Source: JACJXF01 sp964349045
Lineage (GTDB): Bacteria; Bacteroidota; Bacteroidia; Bacteroidales; GCA-2748055
NCBI GenBank assembly: GCA_964349045.1
Contig: CAYGFI010000002.1
Span: 1-64,000 of the forward strand
Length of the DNA stretch: 64,000 nucleotides
Reading direction: 5' to 3'
Below the pieces are notes generated by a model. It saw only the letters and a list, made by a program, of their open reading frames with translations. It did no database searches and was not told the origin of the DNA. Shown piece after piece: positions 9,231-17,253 of this stretch; within the stretch, counting starts at the first letter, position 1, and every line of letters starts with the position of its first letter. The position numbers and the translations under genes were made by a program.

Positions 9231-9270
9231 GAGTCTGGTTAGTACCACATGAAGTTACTGATTATTTTTA

Positions 9271-10209
9271 TTAGAAAAGGTTCATTTCATCGAGAATTTT
9301 CATAGTCTCTTTTACAGAATTTGCAGAATCAACCAGTAGTTTTTTCTCCTCTTTGTCGAGCTTGATCTCGATGATCTCCTCAACTCCTTTCCTTCCGAGT
9401 TTTACAGGTACTCCAAGGTAGATATCCTTTAACCCATATTCCCCGCTAAGATAGGCGCATATTGGAAATATCCGTTTCTGATCATCCACTATTGCCTCAA
9501 CCATCTGAGCTGCTGCTGCACCGGGTGCATACCATGCCGAAGTCCCCATCAGATTCACCAGTTCTCCTCCCCCTTTCCGGGTCCGTTCTACAATTTTTTC
9601 TATCACATCGTTACTGAGTAATTCGGTTACCGGAATACCATTTACAGAAGTATAGCGGGGCAGAGGTACCATGGTATCACCATGACCGCCCAGGAGCATT
9701 GCATGGATATCTTTTGGGGATACATCAAGGGCTTCCGCGATAAATGCTTTATACCTGCCTGTATCAAGTGTACCAGCCATACCAAAAACCTTCTGACTGG
9801 GTTTGTTTGCCGTCATGTATGCAGCATAGGTCATAACATCAAGTGGATTAGAAACAACGATAAGAATCGCCTCGGGTGAATATTTTATCACCTTCTCGGT
9901 TACTTCCTTTACAATTATGGCATTGGTTTTGATCAAATCGTCTCTTGACATCCCAGGTTTGCGGGGCAGACCTGAGGTGATTACCACAATTCCGGAACCC
10001 TTGGTTTTTAAATAATCGTTGGTTGAGCCGGTTACACGGGAGTTAAAATTATTTATGGAAGAAGATTGCCAGATATCCAATGCCTTACCTTCAGCTACAC
10101 CCTCCTTAATATCAACCAGCACTACTTCCTTTGCCAGATCTTTATGAGCAATAACATTCGCGCATGTTGCGCCAACATTACCCGCTCCGATAATCGTAAT
10201 CTTATCCAT
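9271..10209 (-). CDS. mdh: Malate dehydrogenase
   Basis: 312 residues, the LDH-like MDH type. It has the NAD-binding 'ITIIGAGNVGATCANVIA' at residues 4-21, 'VLVDIKEGVAEGKALDI' (acidic residue choosing NAD), 'TSGLPRKPGMSRDDL' on the mobile substrate loop (the Arg pair), 'IVVSNPLDVMTYAA', and catalytic 'LLGGHGDTMVPL' with the proton-relay His. The Arg of 'SGLPRKPG' and the 'DTGRYKAFIAEALDV' block distinguish malate from lactate dehydrogenase. It oxidises malate to oxaloacetate in the TCA cycle, or runs in reverse in fermentative succinate formation. A candidate -7 box lies 86 bases upstream. Confidence 0.96.
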   Translation of the reverse strand: MDKITIIGAGNVGATCANVIAHKDLAKEVVLVDIKEGVAEGKALDIWQSSSINNFNSRVTGSTNDYLKTKGSGIVVITSGLPRKPGMSRDDLIKTNAIIVKEVTEKVIKYSPEAILIVVSNPLDVMTYAAYMTANKPSQKVFGMAGTLDTGRYKAFIAEALDVSPKDIHAMLLGGHGDTMVPLPRYTSVNGIPVTELLSNDVIEKIVERTRKGGGELVNLMGTSAWYAPGAAAAQMVEAIVDDQKRIFPICAYLSGEYGLKDIYLGVPVKLGRKGVEEIIEIKLDKEEKKLLVDSANSVKETMKILDEMNLF

Positions 10210-10294
10210 ATTTTTTAGTCTTAAGTTATTATATCCACGCCGAAAAGCAAGTTAAAATAATTAGATAAATATATACATTTTTAACTTTATTCAG

Positions 10295-10302
10295 CAAAAA
10301 TA
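10295..10302 (-). promoter_or_regulatory. Candidate -7 box (TATTTTTG) for mdh
   Basis: The minus strand reads TATTTTTG, matching TAnnTTTG, in the AT-rich divergent gap between mdh and the MORN-repeat gene. No -33 TTTG is seen at normal spacing. Confidence 0.3.
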
Positions 10303-10397
10303 TAAAATTTCATGCTACATATACTAATATAGAATCGGATGTTCAGAATTATGTTAGTATCTTTAAAACTATCAATTTAACCAAGATGAGTTAAGAT

Positions 10398-11192
10398 ATG
10401 AACAAAAATACATTAATTGCGGCTGTATGTCTAGTCTTTCTGTATTCGTGTAATAACGTAACTGAGAAAAAAATTGAAGACAGTGTGGCTGTGGAGTATT
10501 ATTCCGATGGAATTATAAAATCTGAAACGCAGGTAAAAGACACTTTGGCTCACGGCCTGATGAAACAGTACGACCGGGACGGAAATCTAAGCAGTGTCTA
10601 TACCTTTAATATGGGTAAACTCGACGGCCCTGCAGTAAGCTACTACCCGAACGGAAAATTAGAGCAAAAGATGAATTATAAAAACGGTAAAAGGGAAGGG
10701 ATTTCCCAGTGGTTTTATAGTACAGGCGAACTATACAGGAATATTCCATATAAGGAAGGGAAAATTGACGGAGTCAAAATCTCTTATTATAAAAACGGGA
10801 TAATTATGTCAGAAGCTCCATTCCGGGAAAATCTACCGGGAATAGGGCTCAGGGAATATAACATGAAAGGTGAACTTTTAAAAGATGAACCAAAGATTAT
10901 CGTAAGGGAAGAAAACCGTCTTTTTGCAGAAAATAAATATATTCTCCATTTCAGTCTAAGCAGTCCAAAGCAGGGAACGAGCTTTTACCTGGGCGATCTT
11001 GTGGACGGAAAATACATTGATCCCCTTCAATGGCAACTCCCCGGAAAAGATGGCGAAGCAAGCTATATTATTACTGTCAACAAAGGTGGATACAGAATGG
11101 AGACTATGATTATAACAGCAAGCTACAAAACCGGTAAATCAAATATTAACGTGATCAGTCGGTTGTATAATCTTGCAATTGATAATAAATAA
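10398..11192 (+). CDS. MORN-variant (YwqK-type) repeat lipoprotein
   Basis: 264 residues. It has a short lipoprotein signal with lipobox 'VFLYSC' (lipidated Cys near residue 18). Five to six tandem 20-25-residue MORN-like repeats follow (about residues 30-165: 'YYSDGIIKSETQV', 'YDRDGNLSSVYTF', 'YYPNGKLEQKMNY', 'FYSTGELYRNIPY', 'YYKNGIIMSEAPF'). A C-terminal beta-rich domain (about 170-264) is not recognised. Annotation pipelines often call such proteins 'toxin-antitoxin system YwqK family antitoxin'. With a lipid anchor and no toxin nearby, a surface or periplasmic structural role is more likely. It stands alone, divergent from mdh. Confidence 0.8.
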   Translation: MNKNTLIAAVCLVFLYSCNNVTEKKIEDSVAVEYYSDGIIKSETQVKDTLAHGLMKQYDRDGNLSSVYTFNMGKLDGPAVSYYPNGKLEQKMNYKNGKREGISQWFYSTGELYRNIPYKEGKIDGVKISYYKNGIIMSEAPFRENLPGIGLREYNMKGELLKDEPKIIVREENRLFAENKYILHFSLSSPKQGTSFYLGDLVDGKYIDPLQWQLPGKDGEASYIITVNKGGYRMETMIITASYKTGKSNINVISRLYNLAIDNK

Positions 11193-11311
11193 TGCTTCAA
11201 AGCAAGGTTGTTCATGCAACGGACTGAACTCTCACAGGCTGCCATTCAGATCCTCAATAGTTAGTGTTTGAAGATCTTCTTTTAAAGGATCCCGGAAAAA
11301 TCTATTTCTGT

Positions 11312-12871
11312 CTATAAAGCTCTCAGTCTGTACATAAGCTGGTAATTTTCGGGTGACAGAGCTAGTCCGCGATTAAGGTAAAACCGGGCTTTAATAATAT
11401 CATTTCGCTTAAAATAATATACCGCTGCAGCCGAATAAGCATCACCCACCTTTTCATATTGAATAGATATTCCGGGATGCAAATTATAAAGATTTTCAAA
11501 TTTTTTAAGTAAAATCTCTCCTTCAGATGGTTTATCAAAATCAAATTTCTCTTCTCCTAATTGCAGATAAGCCAGCATTTGTAGGGTGATAAAGGCTTCG
11601 TTTGATTGTATTAGCGGAAATCGCATTTCAAATTCTTCAATGGTATTTACAATCTCCTGATTGGAAGCGGTTGAAAAGGAGAATGCAAGAGATTGAACTG
11701 AAAAAGTCTGTAATTCAAGATTCCCCGGTTCATTAGAAAGCGCTTGTTCAAAATTCGAAAGCGCCTCTTTCACCCGGAATGTACTTAATAACAATTTACC
11801 TTTCTGAAAGAAATACTCCGTTTCAACCGCTTTGCGAACTTCACTTTCATCCATTCTGCTGATGAGATATTTATACAACTCATCATATAATGCAGTCTGT
11901 GATCGTTGCAGAAGGACCTTATCAGTAAGAATTTTAAATTCATTAATAAACGTTTCTTTATTTAGTTCTTTACCCACAAACCTGGAAGCAAATGCGAGAA
12001 GTGAGACATCCTCTATATCATTATAATCTGTTTCAGCAATACAGCGGGATAAGAGAAACAACATAACTGTTGAAATCCGATCGGAAGGATATAAAAAATA
12101 GGCTTTTTGAATTTGCTTAAAAGCATAAGAAAATTTATCCTGAACATAATTATAAAATGCATCATTAAGATACTGAAGTCCTGCCAGCTCTTTCATCCCT
12201 ATACTTGACTCGGGAAAATAATACTTATTAAAGATATCATCAACTGAATTGTTTTTAGCCTCTTCCTTATTGATAATTTTTGAAATTAAGAGATAATTTA
12301 CAAATTGAACCTTAAGTTTGGTATCGAAATACTGAAACCCGAAAACCGGATCAGTGGTTTCAACTTTTATCTGTAAACTTTTTGGAAATGCCACAGGATG
12401 GACATGGTTTGAGGTCTCTTTAAACTCGAAACCGATCATGAGTTTTGTAAACAGAAAACCATAATATGCAGAAGCGGTAAGACAATTAAAATTACCTGAA
12501 GAAAAGATGTCCGGAAAAAGGGTTTGCTCTTCATAACGATCCAGAATTTCGCCATTTACAAAGTCATAAATTCTGGCAACTTTCTTTTCATCCTTAAGCT
12601 TTTCAAATTTCTTGATTTTTATCCTTTCCGTTTCCTGTTGGATTTTCTGATTTACCTGCTCATATAAATTATGATCTGATTCCGGAGAAATTGCAAGAAA
12701 AAGACTAAGGAGGTTATTATTATTGTTTTGAGATTTTGAAAACGCGTCCTTTTCAAACTCTGAATTAAAAGACAGGTCATCAAACCTTACAAGCCCAGGG
12801 CTTTGTGCACAGGCAAAATATCCTGTGAAAACAAAAAGCGGAATAAGGTTGAGCAGTCGAAGAGGAATCAT
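11312..12871 (-). CDS. Secreted TPR protein with an N-terminal transglutaminase/papain-like domain
   Basis: 519 residues with an N-terminal signal peptide (cleavage probably after 'YFACAQ', about residue 22). In the first half, 'FNCLTASAYYGFLF' (Cys near residue 130), 'SNHVHPVAFP' and 'VETTDPVFGFQYFD' give a Cys...His...Asp order typical of transglutaminase-like cysteine proteases. From about residue 230 on, helical TPR-like repeats follow ('AYFLYPSDRISTVMLFLL', 'FEQALSNEPGNLELQTFSVQ', 'FYLNRGLALSPENYQLMYRL'). The substrate and whether the triad is active are unknown. It is downstream of the tolC-like gene (33-base gap) and may be co-transcribed with the export operon. Confidence 0.65.
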   Translation of the reverse strand: MIPLRLLNLIPLFVFTGYFACAQSPGLVRFDDLSFNSEFEKDAFSKSQNNNNNLLSLFLAISPESDHNLYEQVNQKIQQETERIKIKKFEKLKDEKKVARIYDFVNGEILDRYEEQTLFPDIFSSGNFNCLTASAYYGFLFTKLMIGFEFKETSNHVHPVAFPKSLQIKVETTDPVFGFQYFDTKLKVQFVNYLLISKIINKEEAKNNSVDDIFNKYYFPESSIGMKELAGLQYLNDAFYNYVQDKFSYAFKQIQKAYFLYPSDRISTVMLFLLSRCIAETDYNDIEDVSLLAFASRFVGKELNKETFINEFKILTDKVLLQRSQTALYDELYKYLISRMDESEVRKAVETEYFFQKGKLLLSTFRVKEALSNFEQALSNEPGNLELQTFSVQSLAFSFSTASNQEIVNTIEEFEMRFPLIQSNEAFITLQMLAYLQLGEEKFDFDKPSEGEILLKKFENLYNLHPGISIQYEKVGDAYSAAAVYYFKRNDIIKARFYLNRGLALSPENYQLMYRLRAL

Positions 12872-12903
12872 ATTATTGAATAGACATTGATCCCAAATTT
12901 ACA

Positions 12904-14406
12904 TTATCTTATCAAGCTGTCAAACTCTTCTGATAAGGTTTGATCATTTATCCAGTCGTAAAGGGTAAGCGACCTCATGTTAAAGAAATAATTCCAATAA
13001 TTCCGAAGCGCCGCGATGTAAGATCTTGTTGCGACATCTTTTTCCTGTAAAGCCACATTGAGATCGAGAACGCTTATTCTGCCTATCAGGAACCTTTGTT
13101 TTGATACCTCATACCTAAGCCTGGCAATGGTATCAGCCTTTGCGGCTATCTTAAGCTGGTCATCCTGTAGATTGAACTGCATCACGAGCAGTAAGACTTC
13201 CTGTTCAAAGTCCATCTCAGCCTGTGCCACATTGGTTTTGACCACCTCCTGTGCCGATTGTGCCATTTTATACTTCCCCCGGGCCAATCCCCAGTCCATG
13301 ATTGGAATTTCAATACCCAGTCTTATTCTTTCCTGTTGTTGAGGATTCACATAAAGTCCTTCGAACTCATCCCCTCTCTGGCTAAGACCAAACGTAGCAA
13401 AAAGATCCGCATTCAGTCCTTTTTCTGCCCTGGACTGGGCAACACTTTGCCGGGCTTGAATGAGTTGTCTCTGACGTTCCAGAACATCGGGATTATTTTT
13501 CTTTGCTTCCTCCAGGGCTTGTGTTAGCTGGATCTCGTTTCCCGGAATCTCCTCGGGAATTATTAAGGCAATATCCTCTTCCTGGCTGAATCCCAGGAAG
13601 GAATTCAACTGAAACTTCCGGATTGCGAGATCAATTTTCGCCTCATTCAGCGATGTCCCTGCATTCAGCATTGACAGTTCCATCTGCAATAATTCATTCT
13701 CTGCAATGGTGCCCAGCTGGTATCTGCCCCTGGCAATTTTATACAAGGTATCTGCATTGGAATAATTCTGGTTAGATATTTCCAGGTTTTTTTGCGCCAG
13801 GGCCAGGTCAAAAAAGTAGTTAACTGCACGGATCGACACTCTTTCTAAAGCATTGATATAGTCTTTTTTGGATTCTTCGTATTTTAATGGTCCCAGAAGC
13901 ATTTCCCATTTCATCCTGTTGTAGCCGTTGATGGGTTGCCTTAATCCAATACTTATCGGATTTGTGAGATAGGAAGTCCCCCCGTCTTCATTCAGAAAGT
14001 CAATTCTCTGTAAGTCTGAGCTCATATAGATATTCCCGCCGGTAAAAGGGATATTCTGGCTCAACTCCAGACTTCCCATGGTACCTATCTGCTTTCTTTC
14101 CGCGAAAATATCCCCTTGCTCCAGAGAGATTTTCTCGATACTCCGGTTCAGGTCAGGAAATGTAACGTTCATAGATAAGTTAGGCAGGTATCCGGCTTTG
14201 TATGACCGGTATTCCCAATAACTTGCGCGAAACTGGTGGCGCGCGGTAACGGCCATGGGCGACTGGCTGCGGGCAATGGAGATTACTTCCTGAAAACTCA
14301 TCTCCCGGTTCTTCTTCAAAACTGTAGAGTCGCTTTGTGCTAATAAACAAAATGAACTGCTGAAAAAATACAGGCCGGCAAAACAATAAAATATTTTTCT
14401 ATTCAT
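12904..14406 (-). CDS. TolC-family outer-membrane efflux protein
   Basis: About 500 residues from the ATG at 14406 (MNRKIFYCFAGLYFF..., a clear signal peptide ending near 'CLLAQS'); the extra N-terminal codons up to 14499 start without ATG. The mature part has the twofold TolC repeat: 'SFQEVISIARSQSPMAVTARHQF', and in the second half 'IRLGIEIPIMDWGLARGKYKMAQSAQEV' and 'LRYEVSKQRFLIGRISVLDLNVALQEKD'. TolC trimers form the outer-membrane channel of tripartite exporters. The start overlaps the upstream permease gene by 8 bases, so it belongs to one operon with the MacB-type permease and HlyD/MacA adaptor. Confidence 0.9.
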   Translation of the reverse strand: MNRKIFYCFAGLYFFSSSFCLLAQSDSTVLKKNREMSFQEVISIARSQSPMAVTARHQFRASYWEYRSYKAGYLPNLSMNVTFPDLNRSIEKISLEQGDIFAERKQIGTMGSLELSQNIPFTGGNIYMSSDLQRIDFLNEDGGTSYLTNPISIGLRQPINGYNRMKWEMLLGPLKYEESKKDYINALERVSIRAVNYFFDLALAQKNLEISNQNYSNADTLYKIARGRYQLGTIAENELLQMELSMLNAGTSLNEAKIDLAIRKFQLNSFLGFSQEEDIALIIPEEIPGNEIQLTQALEEAKKNNPDVLERQRQLIQARQSVAQSRAEKGLNADLFATFGLSQRGDEFEGLYVNPQQQERIRLGIEIPIMDWGLARGKYKMAQSAQEVVKTNVAQAEMDFEQEVLLLVMQFNLQDDQLKIAAKADTIARLRYEVSKQRFLIGRISVLDLNVALQEKDVATRSYIAALRNYWNYFFNMRSLTLYDWINDQTLSEEFDSLIR

Positions 14407-15754
14407 ATCTGAGTGATTCAATAGGATCTTTTTCGGAAGCTCTTTTCGCGGGAGAATAACCGAAGACAATCCCCACAGTAGCAGAAACTCCAAATGCAAT
14501 TAATACAGAAAAGGGCGATATAATGGTAAGTATATCAGCAAATTCGGTAATGAGTTTTGCTCCCACGATACCCAGAATAACGCCTATTATCCCACCTGAA
14601 ATGCTTATAAGAACAGCCTCCGAAAGGAACTGGACTACAATGTCTTTCTTCCTGGCGCCAATAGCGAGCCTTGTTCCGATCTCCTTGATTCTTTCCATTA
14701 CCGTTGCAAACATAATATTCATAATGCCTATACCTCCCACCAAAAGTGATATACTGGCAATGGCGCCAAGTACAATATTAAAAACATCTTTTGTACGCTG
14801 TTCTTGCTTCAGAAGAAGTTCAGGAACAGTAATTTCAAAATCCTTTACTTCCTGGTGCCTTCTGATGAACATGCGGCTCAGAACCTCAGTAGAAGGGGTA
14901 AGCTCTTTGGAGTCATTAACCTGAACAATGATACGGTCGAGCTGGTTATAATTCGATGATGTATTCTGGCTGGCGCTTGTTGAGATAGAAAAAAAGTGTC
15001 TGCCCCTCATCATTGTTTGGGTCGATTTTAACCTCGAAGAAACCAGAGCTCTGTTTTGAAATCGTAATATCATGGTTTTTACAGGCACATAAATATTATC
15101 ATTCATTACATTCACGCCGGTATTTTCAAATCTTGTAAGCTTGATGTTATTTTTTTCGAGCACCCCGATTACTTTAAGCCAGACCTTATCGAATTTAATG
15201 TATTGATTAACCGGATTTTGCCTCGGGAAAAAACGTGAGGCAATATTTGAACCTATCACGCAAACCGGGATTCCGTTCTCTTCCTGGTAATCATTAAAAA
15301 AGTAGCCATTTTCAAGCTGTAAATTAAAGATGTTGAAATATTCGTTTGAAACTCCCAGTAATTTGGCAGTTTCCCTTTTCCCATGCTGAACAACATACGA
15401 GTTAAGAGCTACTTCGGGACTTATTCGGTGAACCGTCGGAAGTATTGCTTTGATTGCATCCACATCTGCAAGGTTGAGTCCTGGAGAAAACTTTGATTTT
15501 TCCTTTTCACTTTCCTCAGTATCTGAATTCGAGCTTCCATCTTCAGGTTCAACGATAGGAGTAATCATAATGTTATTTACACCAACCATCTTAATCTGCT
15601 CCAGGATTTCCTGCCGTGCTCCATTGCCAATCGCGAGCATGCTGATAACTGCGCCTACTCCAAAGATTATTCCGAGGCCGGTAAGGAGGCTGCGCAGTTT
15701 ATTGCCCAGAATGGACTCTACAGCAATTACAATATCGTGTAAATAGCGGCTCAT
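14399..15754 (-). CDS. MacB-type ABC transporter permease (no ATPase domain)
   Basis: 451 residues: one N-terminal membrane helix ('ILGNKLRSLLTGLGIIFGVGAVISMLAIGNGA', about 14-45), a long periplasmic MacB-core domain (about 50-320), then an FtsX-type three-helix block with 'GGIGIMNIMFATVMERIKEIGTRLAIGARKKDI' and a C-terminal 'PAKRASEKDPIESLRYE' tail. In MacB of E. coli the ATPase is fused at the N-terminus; here it is absent, and no ATPase gene lies in this operon. Such a permease needs a separate FtsE/LolD-like ATPase; one candidate is encoded at 4547-5203. It overlaps the adaptor gene by 4 bases and the tolC-like gene by 8. Confidence 0.9.
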   Translation of the reverse strand: MSRYLHDIVIAVESILGNKLRSLLTGLGIIFGVGAVISMLAIGNGARQEILEQIKMVGVNNIMITPIVEPEDGSSNSDTEESEKEKSKFSPGLNLADVDAIKAILPTVHRISPEVALNSYVVQHGKRETAKLLGVSNEYFNIFNLQLENGYFFNDYQEENGIPVCVIGSNIASRFFPRQNPVNQYIKFDKVWLKVIGVLEKNNIKLTRFENTGVNVMNDNIYVPVKTMILRFQNRALVSSRLKSTQTMMRGRHFFSISTSASQNTSSNYNQLDRIIVQVNDSKELTPSTEVLSRMFIRRHQEVKDFEITVPELLLKQEQRTKDVFNIVLGAIASISLLVGGIGIMNIMFATVMERIKEIGTRLAIGARKKDIVVQFLSEAVLISISGGIIGVILGIVGAKLITEFADILTIISPFSVLIAFGVSATVGIVFGYSPAKRASEKDPIESLRYE

Positions 15755-17139
15755 GGGTTTCCTGGTCTTTTACCCACCCGAAGAGAATCTCTCCTTTGTC
15801 CTTGTCTTCCAAATTTTGGTCTTACTTCCGGCTTATCTTTCATGTCTTCCATTTTTTGGGATTCCTCTGTTTTTCTTGCCTTGATTACCTCAAGAAGTTC
15901 AAGTCCTTCGTATTTCAATTTTTCAGGTTCCTCCGGTACTGATAATAATAATTCTTCACCTTCTTCCAGACCTTTTTCAATAACAATTGAGTTTTCATTA
16001 GACTCTCCCAATACAACAACTTTTTTGGCTCCCTTACGGGTATAAACAAAGGTCAGGCTGTCGTTTGTATGAACTGTTTCCAGAGGTATAGACAAGACAT
16101 CCGGAATTTGGAGGGTCACAATTTTATTGCTCGTTGTCATAGAAGGCCTGAGGATAGGATCTTTTTCTAAGAGTTCTACTTTTACCTCGAATACTTTTGC
16201 ATCTGCATTAGGAAGTTGCTCCCCGATATTAGCCACCTCGGTTATTACACCACTATAACTCTTTTCCGGAAAAGCATCAACTCCAATCTTCACCTTTTGT
16301 CCCACTTTAATCCTGGAAATATCAATTTCGTTTACATAGGTGAGTGAAACAAGGGTTGAAAGATCAGGAAGTTCAGCAACCGTCAGATCCCAGGTGTTGA
16401 TCTCTGAACCAACAGTACGTTTTTGTCCGTTCCATTCCCTCTTGTAGATAACCATTCCCGATGCGGGTGCATGTATGTCGAAATCTCTTAGCACAGTTTC
16501 CATCTCCTCTTTTCTTCGTATTTCTTTTGACAGGTTAATGCTTACTTCTTTCATTTCGGCATTGAATTGAGCAACCTTTAGTTCGTAGTTCTTCAGTGCC
16601 TGTTCATAGGCCCTCTCTGATTTATCAAGATTAATCTGAGCCTGGCGAATTGTAGCGGGTGGTTCAAATTTCGACTGTTCAAGGGCAATTTTAGTTTCCT
16701 CCATATTGAACTTCAGGTTAATCAGATCGTCGCGCAATTTCCTGAGCTGAATGGTAGTGTCAAGCTGAGTTCTGATAAACTGTGATTGGTCTTTTTCAAG
16801 TTCATCTACCATATCCTTTAAGCTGTTGTCTGCTTCGGAACGGTCCAGAGTTGCAACCCAATCACCTGAGTCAACAACAGTTCCTTCAGGTATCAGACTC
16901 TGTATTTTAACCGATCGTACTCTGAGATTCTGACTCCGTAAATCTGAGGGTCCTTTAATTTCAGTGGAGGTTCGTGCTTTCAGTTCTCCTGTGACAGCAA
17001 CCACAACTTCGAAGTTATCTTTAATAACCTTTGTAGTAAGCTGAACAGTACCTTCGCCGTCGGGGATCATTGAATAAATTACCACTGATATAATAACAGC
17101 AGCGAGGATAAGTAGTGGAATAAGAATTTTTTTCTTCAT
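15751..17139 (-). CDS. HlyD/MacA-family periplasmic adaptor
   Basis: About 462 residues from the ATG at 17139. An N-terminal membrane anchor (about 2-22) is followed by a split lipoyl/barrel-sandwich domain ('VKIQSLIPEGTVVDSGDWVATLDRSEADNSLKD' and 'FDIHAPASGMVIYKREWNG'). A long helical hairpin runs between them ('LEKDQSQFIRTQLDTTIQLRKL...'). Then come a beta-barrel ('VKIGVDAFPEKSYSGVITEVANIG') and a membrane-proximal domain, with a basic, Arg-rich tail (from about residue 430). The adaptor bridges the inner-membrane MacB-type permease and the TolC channel, and its stop overlaps the permease start (ATGA). Unlike classic MacA it ends in a charged, probably disordered tail. Confidence 0.88.
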   Translation of the reverse strand: MKKKILIPLLILAAVIISVVIYSMIPDGEGTVQLTTKVIKDNFEVVVAVTGELKARTSTEIKGPSDLRSQNLRVRSVKIQSLIPEGTVVDSGDWVATLDRSEADNSLKDMVDELEKDQSQFIRTQLDTTIQLRKLRDDLINLKFNMEETKIALEQSKFEPPATIRQAQINLDKSERAYEQALKNYELKVAQFNAEMKEVSINLSKEIRRKEEMETVLRDFDIHAPASGMVIYKREWNGQKRTVGSEINTWDLTVAELPDLSTLVSLTYVNEIDISRIKVGQKVKIGVDAFPEKSYSGVITEVANIGEQLPNADAKVFEVKVELLEKDPILRPSMTTSNKIVTLQIPDVLSIPLETVHTNDSLTFVYTRKGAKKVVVLGESNENSIVIEKGLEEGEELLLSVPEEPEKLKYEGLELLEVIKARKTEESQKMEDMKDKPEVRPKFGRQGQRRDSLRVGKRPGNP

Positions 17140-17202
17140 AATAATATACAATAATTAAATTTTCTGGCTTGAAGGAACTGTGCTATCCCAAGGTGAAATA
17201 TT

Positions 17203-17249
17203 ATAAACAGGTTCATCAATTTATTAGACAACGGAAAAAACCTGTTTAT
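17203..17249. promoter_or_regulatory. 11-bp perfect inverted repeat between glmM-type gene and export operon
   Basis: ATAAACAGGTT (17203-17213) and AACCTGTTTAT (17239-17249) are exact inverted copies around a 25-base loop. The element starts 4 bases past the phosphohexomutase stop and lies about 64 bases before the adaptor ATG. As RNA it would form an 11-bp stem, which suits a terminator or attenuator. There is no strong T-run after it, so a protein-binding operator for the export operon is equally possible. Confidence 0.5.
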
Positions 17250-17253
17250 TCGT

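Noticed and set aside
10398..11192. Antitoxin function for the YwqK/MORN-repeat gene
   Set aside because: It has a lipobox and no toxin gene beside it; the antitoxin label is only a pipeline name for this repeat family.
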